NCBI GenBank assembly: GCA_905250115.1
Contig: CAJNOI010000023.1
Span: forward strand, 1-64,000
From: Adineta steineri
Taxonomy: Eukaryota > Rotifera > Eurotatoria > Adinetida > Adinetidae
Direction: 5' to 3'
Length of the DNA: 64,000 bases
The position numbers and the translations under genes were made by a program. Below the pieces are notes generated by a model. That model made no database searches and was not told where the DNA came from. It was given only the letters and a program-made list of their open reading frames with translations. Positions 12,501-21,497 of the stretch are shown here, piece after piece; the stretch's first letter is position 1, and each line of letters begins with the position of its first letter.

Positions 12501-14318
12501 GAAAGAAAGAAATATAGACTGTAGTATATTATTGTTTCATTTGAAGAAAAAACAGCGAACATTGTTAATTGTTGTAGTATTTGTATGGTAGTAAGTATAG
12601 AAATGTTATTCTCTTCTATATAATCTCAGATGATATTTTCAAAAGAAATTTTTATTGGTACACGAAATTTGTTAAAGTATCTAATCATGTTTCTCATATT
12701 TTTAATCTCCGCATTAATAATGTTAAGTATGTGAGTTTCTAGAAAAAAACTGCTCAGTTTTAATTTAAGATAAATTCAACTTTTGAGTATAGTCTATAGA
12801 TGATTTCATAAAAAATAATTAATCTGCTTTTACATTTCTAACTCATCGAATTTGTATATCATTCGAGAAATTAATTGTTACAACAAGACAAATGTATATG
12901 TGTCAGGGAAAAAAATAAAGTACGTTTTTAAATTAATTTAAAAAATCTTAAATGAAACTATTTCCTTTATTTCTTTGTATATTTATTTTTATGTGTAAAA
13001 TTTAGAAAGTTGTAAAGTTGAGGATGTGGGTGGTGATGAAATCAATACCCACACCCACCCTCGTACTCAATGTTCGTCGTGCGCAACATTCGGTATATCG
13101 AATAACATATAACTGACATTATCTAGTTTCGCACTCAACAATCAAACAGAATAGAATTTTTTCACTTTTGCCTTCTTTGTGATACAACAACAACAACAAT
13201 TGTCTTTACTCGATAATTAATAGTCCGAAAATGAAATATTTAATTTATCTATACTTAAAAATTATTTATTCTCGAGAGAGATGCAATTTTGTTCGATGTC
13301 AATTGCTTTAAACAAAATTTAAAAAGAAAAAGAAAAGAAAAGATCTTGAGTATTTGCTTCCCTTAATCCTGTAAATATTTTATCCAATAGCTAATTAACC
13401 TCAACCACTCGTTACAAATCTTTATACTTGATTAAATTCTTTCCAGCTACTTATTCATTCTCAGCATTTTTTCTTGGCTAATCATTCAGTTCTCCAGTAC
13501 TGTTTAAGGGATTTTCATAGCTATCCAGTCATTTTTACTGATACTTTTCCGAGCAGAGATTATGAAATGAGCGGATATTTTATCTATTGTCAAATTCAAT
13601 ATATTGAGTGCTATTGAAATTTTTATTAGCTGTTTATTTCATGCTAGCAGTCCTCTTCGGGCTAAATTAAATAAATACATTTCGAAATAAAATGAGTGTA
13701 TTAATAATGCAATGACATAGTAATCGATTGTCCATGATGAACTTGAGCATGAGAGAAAGAAATATATCAAAGATTTTACATATCGAAATCTTTATTCGAA
13801 TTAATGAAATGTTTAATTAAAAAGCATTTCTTTTGTGAATCTTCGTTTAAAACTAATCTAAAACATCATTTTCGAACGTTAGGGTATATGAAGTTGTTGT
13901 TGCGTTGCTTACAATGAGTATGAAACGGTGAAAATCAATCGTAAATTTCTCCACTTCAAAACAAAATAAGTACAGATGTTCTGAAATAAAAAGTACTTGC
14001 GTCGTTTCACCTTTAACTTTTTCTTCCTTTTTCGTCATCGCCTTATTTGATCCATTTCTGCGATAATTTTCCAATGGCTTACTCAAACGAGTCCATTTTT
14101 TCAGAGATTTTGCAGATGGTAAAGAGACGTCATCACGTTACGCTCGTACAAGCTAATATATACGTATGATCGATAGATTGAGAAACTATTTGTGAAACAC
14201 AGAGAGATCGTAAATATACGATTGTAATACTTTAACATTGTAAATGAATATGCATTGCATTTTTTCTTACATGTGTATATAATGTTTCGATTTATTAATA
14301 TAATTTTAGGTAAGGAAT
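9515..14318. other. 4.8-kb gene-poor stretch
   Basis: No gene recognised. It holds a GAA microsatellite (12338-12357), a CAA run (about 13187-13198), a degenerate G/C-strand-asymmetric repeat near 10850-10877 (GTGTGG...CCCTCACAC) and a clearer telomere-like block at 13022-13065. An open minus-strand stretch around 13853-14140 encodes a basic segment but has no start, domain or splice support. Confidence 0.45.
13022..13065. repeat. Telomere-like G-rich/C-rich inverted block
   Basis: ATGTGGGTGG on the left is followed, about 17 bases later, by ACCCACACCCACCCT. Each side is close to TGTGGG on one strand, and the two sides face each other so the block can fold. The same layout recurs at 25185-25236 and 38341-38412 and, more weakly, elsewhere. 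Confidence 0.6.
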
Positions 14319-14582
14319 ATGCTAATTGATAATACTCGTATAATTATATTGCTTACAATATTTGTCATACTTGATAACTCATCATGCATGTCCAAAGAAT
14401 TACGAATCTACAGAGAACCGTCTGGTTATAATTGTTTTTGGCAAGGAAAGTCGCCATTATGCTTTTTAAGTTCGAGCTGTCCNNNNNNNNNNNNNNNNNN
14501 NNNNNNNNNNNNNNNNNNNNNNNNNNNNNNNNNNNNNNNNNNNNNNNNNNNNNNNNNNNNNNNNNNNNNNNNNNNNNNNNNN
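14319..14582 (+). CDS. Small secreted Cys-rich protein, paralogue of 6167-6415; end hidden by gap
   Basis: Signal-type N-terminus (IIILLTIFVILDNSSC), then RIYREPSGYNCFWQGKSPLC and FLSSSCP, which align residue for residue with the protein at 6167-6415 (RVYEQPSGQLCYWQGDAPFC...GSGCP). The sequence enters a 100-N gap straight after CP. The paralogue needs 27 more residues, so the stop should lie in the gap. TTTTAG precedes the start by about 10 bases, as in the paralogue. The two genes lie in opposite orientation about 8 kb apart. Confidence 0.7.
14483..14582. other. Assembly gap (100 N)
   Basis: A run of exactly 100 N is conventional for unknown length, so the true size is not known. It removes the last third of the Cys-rich peptide gene. 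Confidence 0.95.
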
Positions 14583-14973
14583 ATATTGATTTGAGGAAGA
14601 GAAGCCGTTATTGTTGATACTTGAGAACATATTAAAATGAAAGATAGAAATTGTAGATGAAGAAAAAATCAACGAATGGAAACACTTTTCTCAAATCTTC
14701 AACTATGTTATTTCGATAGAAAGATCAACATTTATAAGATAAAAAATATGATGAAATATATTAATGAGCGCCTAATACTTTTTTAGAAACCGTATTTTTC
14801 ACGAATAAATATTCATTTTTGTGAATTACTCATGATTTATAACTTCACATTCAACTCAATGAAAAGTTGATTAAATATAAAGGCAAGTTAAGAAAAATGG
14901 AAGCTAATGCAAAAAATAATACTTCTAGTATTACACTAAGAATTAATTCTGCAATTCAGCAGCTATCGGGACC
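14583..14973 (+). repeat. Dispersed repeat, copy A
   Basis: This copy is colinear with 20953-21275 over almost its whole length: ATATTGATTTGAGGAAGAGA at the start, GAGCGCCTAATA and AGAAACCGTATTTTTCACG in the middle, and GCAGCTATCGGGACC at the end. Differences are scattered substitutions and a few indels; this copy is about 70 bp longer. It starts directly after the gap and the Cys-rich peptide gene, so it may include that gene's 3' region. Confidence 0.8.
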
Positions 14974-17600
14974 AGTGTTGCCAACTCTTCCGGTTTTTCA
15001 AGAAAAACTCCGGATTTTCCTACTTTTTCTGGATTTCAGATGACTTTTATTGAATTAAATTTTACCTATTTATTAATACTCAAAAAAAAATTTTTATTTG
15101 ATAGCGGCTCAGTGGCTTATAGTTCTTATATATTTAGTTTATTATATTTTGAATTTTGATGTTGATTTTCTTTTGATCTATAGAAACATGTTTTTTGAAA
15201 TAATAAGTAGTATAATCGAGAATAAGATTTTGAGAAACTTATTTTAGCCGGTAGAAATTAACTGTTAAAAACCTTTCCGGATTTTCATATTAAAATTCCG
15301 GTTTTCTGACTATGACGGTTGGCATCAGAGATGAGATCGGTTCGTGTTTTTCTCGAACCGAGGTAAAACTTATATGAAATTATTTAAAACCATATGATCA
15401 ATTTTACACTACTTTTGATACACAATACTGTCTAATGATCAAAAGCGGTTTAGTAATTAGTAGACGTGCTAATTTACTAAAAGAAGTTAATCTTTGCATA
15501 TAGTCTTGGTATGGAAAATATTCTTGAACTATTTTACTTGCAATTATTCAATACCGATTATGGACACCTAAAAACATAACTTGTTCAACTATCATACTAT
15601 TTTGTTCGAATATTTTTATTATTGTTGTCCTTAATTGAGCAATACTGGTTTCTTCTAAACCTTCATAGTGCATTATATCAGCCAGTACTATGGTCGCCAA
15701 ATTCCGAATAGGCGAGGTATTGTACCCAGTTTCTAAGACTACATTATGATTGTGATAACCTCTGAGTCACTCATATCAGAAGAAAGATGTGCCTTTGTAT
15801 TATGGTTTTCAATGAATAATATTAGAAATAGCATAATACATTGGCTCTAATATGTTACTTAGTTAATAGAACGACTTCATTTAACAAAAAATGAGTTTGA
15901 AATTATTCTATTAGTCACAGTAATTCTAACTTAGTCTATCCGACTTAAGCATCAAAATTTGTTTAAATTTCCTAACTTATTTAAAATAATTATTCGATCA
16001 TATGCGATATAAACAAACTGTACAGGTTGGAGTCTATGTTCAGATTAGTTATCAGACATTTTTATCATTGTTTTTCATAACCATATCTTATATTCATATC
16101 TTTTGAAAAACTGTTAATCGTTCTAAAACATGACTTATGATTTTGGAGCTAGTTTACACAAAGGAACGCTTGTTTCGCAAATAACTAGAAGTGGTCATTT
16201 TAGTTATTCATATGATGATCATTTTAGACGAATAAGTCGGATTTATAATGTACATACTTTAATAATTTGATAGTAGTTTCAACAGACGTCGTTTATTTAA
16301 AACAATAAATATGATTATCAGATTTTGTTTATCAGTTAAGTTGCACAAGTTACATCAGATCAAAAGTTTCTGACCGCCTTAACACTCAATGTTCAAAAAG
16401 TGAAAAAGCACCCGTTCTATATAAAAAAATTAGTCTTAATAGTTTATGCAAAGAATTTTTACATAAAAGATATATAATCATGTAATTTTTGAATAAATCC
16501 AAACAATCTATTGAGTTGAATGTCTCGAACCGAACCGGTTCCATCTATGGTTTCTAATGACCGCGGTTCCACAGATACGAATAAAAGGTCTGACTTACGC
16601 GACAATATTTTGCCGCCTGAAACCGCGGTTTTTTATTGAAATTTTTTTCATGGGTAGTTCCCATTGAAATGATAGTTCCGCTAGGGAAGTTATTTTATAT
16701 AAAGTGTTTGATACAATATTGTTAGCATCTTAGTTAGTGGTGATGACAGCGTGTTGAATTTTTAAATAAGTTGATATAGAAAGATTAAATATTATATCGT
16801 TATGTATCGTTGAGTGACTACTATTTGAAAGTTCCAATAGTTGCGTAACTATGGTAAAGGTTCCAAAAGATTGATCCGTGGCCAGCCGTCACAAACACAC
16901 CCGGACTCTTCGACCCCGATTACCCTTCGATCAACCCATATAGTAGGAAAGAATTAGAAGTTTTAATCAACCAATCGGAGTGAAGGAACGAAATTAACTC
17001 ATTCTGCATATAACCTTCTTTCAGTAGAGGGAACAATAATTAACAAATATGTTTTGATATTGATACACTATTTTTTTGTTTATATATTTACATAAGAGAA
17101 AGGACATGCAGTGCAAAACATAAATCTATCTTTGAAAAATATTCTGAAGTATGCTGAATTGCATATGTTGAATAGATCTGAAATGGATGAAAAGACGATA
17201 AGAGAAAGATATTCTTCAATTTCTCGCCATCGATTGACGTTTCTTGAGAATGAGTATTATATTACAGTGCAAACAAAAAGCATGACAATGAAACAAGAAA
17301 AAATTCGTAAGTAGTCATGTTTCATCTGCGTATGTTTATCGTCAGATTCTTCATACCTAGGCTTATAACAAAACTATTGTATTGTTAGCTGTAACACGTG
17401 AAACAAATATTAAGATACTGTTTCGATTGTATATATACAAACCATACGTATTTATCCCTCTCAAGGACGAATCGTTTACGAAGAAAGAGACGTATATATA
17501 TACAGGTGTATAAAGCCGATAATATTAACAATACCATCGATTCAACTGAAACATTTAATACGAGTAACGTTAACAAATATTGTTTCAAACAACCGTTCTT
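14974..17600. other. Gene-poor stretch with inverted-repeat fragments
   Basis: At 14978-15330 there is an inverted pair of motifs: TGCCAACTCTTCCGG... and, facing it, ...CCGGTTTTCTGACTATGACG then GTTGGCA, like the ends of a roughly 350-bp non-autonomous element. CCGCGG-centred inverted motifs lie near 16559-16632. A broken coding remnant lies at 15420-15790. TATATATATA followed by TATAAAG (17492-17515) lies about 90 bp before the ferritin-like gene and may be its promoter. Confidence 0.45.
15420..15790 (-). pseudogene. Broken coding remnant of unknown family
   Basis: One minus-strand frame is unusually protein-like for this region (for example ETGYNTSPIRNLATIVLADI, then IVQEYFPYQDYMQ). It is broken and has no start, end or introns that I can place. 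I do not recognise the family; it could be a host gene or a mobile-element remnant. Confidence 0.35.
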
Positions 17601-19739
17601 ATGGACGCTGCTCCGTATGCACACATTACACAAGGACCAGCAATCGTTCAACCGACTGGACCTGCTGTAATAACAGCGTAAATAGTCTTTTGTTGAGTTG
17701 TTTTCTATTCTAAATCTTTTTCATGTAGTCCTCGTCGTGGAATAAATCCGCTGATCCCAATAATCGGTATTGGTCTCGTCCTTTTCCTCGTTGCAGCAAC
17801 AATTATCCTATCACTCATACCAACCTATTTATCAACAAGAAATATTGATCGTGATACTGGCAAGTATAATGGCAGAGACATTACCCTTACTATTTATTTT
17901 TTCAGCTGTCGATTCTTATCGATACAATACGGTTTATCGGATTAATAATGGCTTCTTACCAGTCGGTGCACTTTCAGCAGACAATTGTGCTACCATTCAA
18001 ACAGATGTGAGTTGAATTCTCGTACAGCGTTTTATTCTTTTATCTTGTCTCGTTACCTTTTTAATTTTATAGCAACAAGCTTTGTCTGGATCGATTCGTG
18101 GCACTTCATCACCAACAGTAACTGTCATATCGTGTGCTGTTATTGGTAATAATACGGATTCTGGTCGTCGTCGCCGAGCAGTTTTGTAAGTGGTTTAATA
18201 CCTAACAAGAACCATTTCAATCGATTTCTTTAGGCAACCTAAAGGTAATTTTATTTCTATAAATGGCCGTGCTACAGGAAATGGTATTTGTCTTCGGGGT
18301 GCATGTTTACAACATCGAGTCGCAAGATTTATTGAATTATTACTTAATCGTGGTAGTTTCGTTTTGACACTTGTTGGCGCTCAGTATTCCCTAAAAGTTA
18401 TATCAGGTAACTATATTCTATACGACTTTATGAACAATCAAATGATTTAATTTTTATTTGTCTTCATAGCCACTATTTTACCGACAGAAACGCCTGACTT
18501 AACTAATGATTTAGCTATACTCAATTATGCTCTGGTTCTTGAACAATTGGAAGCCAATTTTTATACACAATTTCAAACTCAATTTACAGGTCAAAATTTT
18601 ATCGCCGCTGGTTTTACTCAAACAACATATGACTATTTTAATATTATCTATTTTCACGAATTAGCACATGTCCGGGCGTTAACAGCAGTAATTAGTCAAC
18701 TCGGTGGTACACCAGTCAGTCAGTGTACATACAACTTTGCTGCTGTAACCGATGTGAAAAGTTATGTCAGCGTTGCACAAGCTTTAGAAAACACGGGTGC
18801 AATGGCTTATGATGGTAAGAGTGTGTTTCTGAGTTATCGATTACTATCTTTTCTGACTTAGGCGCAGTGAATGGTATTGCTAATCCAATGATAAGAAAAA
18901 CGGCTGCAACAATTGCAACAGGTCAATAGAATTTTAAAAAACTAGTCAAATTTATATTATATAGCATTGTTTATACTCTAGTCGAAGCTCGGCATGCAGC
19001 TTATCTGAATACTCTCAATGGGGCTTCTCCATTTCCGAACACAGTTGAAAATGCTACAGTTCCTGCACTAGTCATCGCAGCTATACAAAAATTTCTCATA
19101 TCATGTCCATTTACAATCACTCCTCCGACTGTGCCTTATATCGATTCGTCGTCTTTTACTGGTACTGTTCCAACATCAAATGATACAAAGGTATCACCAT
19201 ATACCAGTGCTATGTATACCAATGATATGAAAGTACTCAATTATGCTCTTGTTGCAGAAAATCTTGAAGCAGCTTACTACAATAAATATGTATCCACTTA
19301 CTCATCGACTGATTACACTAATAATGGTTTTCCAGATGCAAGCATTTATTTTATTTTGATTCGTGAACATGAAAATGCACATGTGCAGATTCTACAAACG
19401 GTCATAAAACAACGTGGTGGTTCCCCCGTGAGTGTATGCACATATACTTTTCCTGTCACAGATATTCGAAGCTTTATAAGTTTGTCACGCACGTTTGAAA
19501 ATACTGGTGTAAGTGCCTATACTGGTGCTATCGATAAAATTCGTGATCCTAGTATCATCCTGGCTGCAGCAACAATTGCTACAGTTGAAGCTCGTCATGC
19601 ATCTTACCTTAACTCGTTATTAGGTGGCGTTCCTTTTCCCGATGTAACCGATACGCCCATCGAACCGACACAAATAGCCGCTACTCTAGCTCAATTTCAA
19701 ACATGTCCGTTTTCATCTGATCTAATACTTCCTGTCTAA
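17601..19739 (+). CDS. Membrane-anchored protein with two ferritin-like domains (8 exons, 585 aa)
   Basis: Exons: 17601-17677, 17729-17859, 17906-18006, 18073-18185, 18234-18406, 18470-18814, 18862-18921, 18982-19739. All phases join to one frame. Intron 2 is GC-AG (GCAAGT...TTTCAG, 46 bp). An in-frame TAA upstream makes ATG 17601 the first Met. A short cytosolic N-terminus is followed by one membrane helix (IPIIGIGLVLFLVAATIILS), a linker with an SGRRRRAV basic site, and two tandem ferritin-like domains of the fungal/bacterial Ferritin_2 type. Each has an ELEANFY-type or LEAAYY helix, a metal-type motif (HELAHVRAL; REHENAHVQIL) and a second one (ATVEARHAAYLN; ATVEARHASYLN). The copies have diverged, so this is an old internal duplication. 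Such domains are common in fungi and bacteria and rare in animals, so transfer is likely. Iron or di-metal binding is inferred. Confidence 0.85.
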
Positions 19740-20033
19740 AATGGCCTCTCAATATATAACTGACTTAAAGACTTGATTCTAATTTTAGTTTTTTTTCGTG
19801 TTTCTGAAATTTCTTCTTCAATAAGTTCTTTTGATGATAATAAAGATGTATTTAAGCAAGCATTTTACATAAGAAAAAATACAGTATATCTTATATAATG
19901 TTTTTTATTCTCAATTCTGAAAAGATGAGTTGGCAATACAGAAATTTGTCTGTTTGTCCGGTGTTTAATTGATCAATTTTTTGAACCAATCAGAGTTCAG
20001 CATCATAACATCAAGCAATCCTTATAACGTGAG

Positions 20034-20203
20034 CTAGAGGTGTCAGCCAGTGGGGTCATCAGCTGCAGCGCCAACTTTTAAAATTTTTTTAAAATGCTCG
20101 GCGGCATGGCTGTGACTTTCTAAGGTTGCCAGCTGGCGGCAGCTTTAAATTTTTACAGTTTATCGGCGGCGAAGGTGGCTCAGCCGCACGGCTTACACCT
20201 CTA
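20034..20203. mobile_element. Small hAT-like non-autonomous element (about 170 bp)
   Basis: The ends are CTAGAGGTGTCAGCC and GGCTTACACCTCTA, inverted with one mismatch, and the TAGAGGTGT start is typical of hAT ends. The flanks AACGTGAG (20026-20033) and AGCGTGAG (20204-20211) are an 8-bp duplication with one mismatch, the hAT length. The interior is markedly G+C richer than the surroundings, with CGGCGG repeats, and has no coding capacity. Confidence 0.75.
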
Positions 20204-20207
20204 AGCG

Positions 20208-20276
20208 TGAGAGTGGGTGGGACTGGGTGGGTATGGGTGTGGGTAAAAGAAGAGACGTCTCCACCTACACCCCTGA
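20208..20276. repeat. G-rich telomere-like tract followed by C-rich partner
   Basis: GAGAGTGGGTGGGACTGGGT continues into GGGTATGGGTGTGGGTAAAA, and about 16 bases later CTCCACCTACACCCCTGAAG. It begins at the right flank of the hAT-like element. The G-rich strand has enough GGG runs for a quadruplex. Confidence 0.6.
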
Positions 20277-20952
20277 AGATTTTTCATATAGATTTTTGTG
20301 AGAAAATGAAAGTAAAACAATAGTTTTATACTAACGTAAAATAAGTTAGTGGCATGAAAAAAAAAACTAATCGTTATTTTTAATCTTACCGTGTCTATAC
20401 TTACATACTTACGTACAACAATGCAATATAATAAATAATATTAATTTCTCAAATTCTTTTTTATCTGAACTTCAACAGTTTATAGAAAAATTGTTTTCAA
20501 AATTAAACCTATATATAATAATCAATTTTAAGCACTTTGATATTGTTGATCATATCGAAAATATTTAACACTTTCGATAGGCACATATAATTAGGCTTAC
20601 AAATACGTTTTTTATATCTTTATTAATGAATTTATTTCTCGTCGGAATATTAGTTAAAACAATTATACATTATTAGAAAATCTAAAAATTTAATGAGAAA
20701 ATGAAACGACAATATATCGAGGGAATAAGAATTTTCAGGAAAAAACAAATTATGAAAACGAAAGATGATCGTCATTATCAAATGTGAGATTATCAAAAAT
20801 CATAATATACTCTAATGGAATTATCAATAAAAACTATTATATTAAATGAAATATTCTAAAAGATTTTCATTTTAACTAGATTTCAATTAGTCAAAGAAAA
20901 ATGTCGAAAGGTTCGCGTGTTTTTAGGACTCTTTCAATCCAATACTCGATAC

Positions 20953-21275
20953 ATATTGATTTCAGGAAGAGAAGTCGTTGTTGATACTTGAAAAAACATA
21001 TTAAAATGAAAGATAGAAATTTTAGACGAAGAAAAAATCAAAGGATGGAAACACTTTTCTCAAGTCTTCGTTTTGTGCTACTAAAGAAACATGAAATATA
21101 TTGATGAGCGCCTAATATTTTTTTTAGAAACCGTATTTTTCACGGATAAATATTTATTTTTGTGAATCACTCATGATTTTAACTTCACATTCAACTTAAT
21201 GAAAAATGGGAACTAATACAACAAAATAATACTTTCGGTATTACACTAAGAGTCAATTGAGCAGCTATCGGGACC
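20953..21275 (+). repeat. Dispersed repeat, copy B
   Basis: Homologous to 14583-14973 in the same orientation, with the same order of blocks and the same GCAGCTATCGGGACC end. It lacks a neighbouring Cys-rich peptide gene. Confidence 0.8.
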
Positions 21276-21305
21276 TATTTTTTGAGATTCAACCTTACAA
21301 TGAAA

Positions 21306-21431
21306 TATTCATCTAATTAAATATCAGGCTTAAAATTAAAGTGAAAAGATTAATATCTATCTGTTTATGCAAGTGAACTCAAAATTGTATTTATAATAGA
21401 ATGATTTCTTCATTCGTGTAAATATATAACA
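21306..21431 (+). repeat. Second dispersed repeat, copy 1
   Basis: ATTCATCTAATTAAATATCA through to ATATATAAC matches 25568-25692 in the same orientation with scattered substitutions. It starts about 30 bp after repeat copy B and ends about 65 bp before the GT92 stop codon. Confidence 0.75.
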
Positions 21432-21497
21432 TTTTCTTGTTTTTCCTATTATAGAAATGATGTTTATTATCAAGAGTTCATATCACTCCAGTGTAAT

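Larger units (their letters stand above)
19740..21497. other. Repeat-filled intergenic stretch
   Basis: It contains the hAT-like element, the G-rich tract, and repeat copies at 20953-21275 and 21306-21431. No gene is seen between the ferritin-like gene and the GT92 gene. Confidence 0.6.

Noticed and set aside
13853-14140. Open minus-strand stretch coding a Lys/Arg-rich segment
   Set aside because: It has no ATG at the open end, an in-frame stop upstream, no recognised domain, and no convincing acceptor. It may be an old exon but cannot be supported.
17111-17314. Short plus-strand frame before the ferritin-like gene
   Set aside because: It begins with GTG, and its in-phase ATG neighbour stops at once; no signal or domain, and no splice path joins it to the ferritin-like gene.
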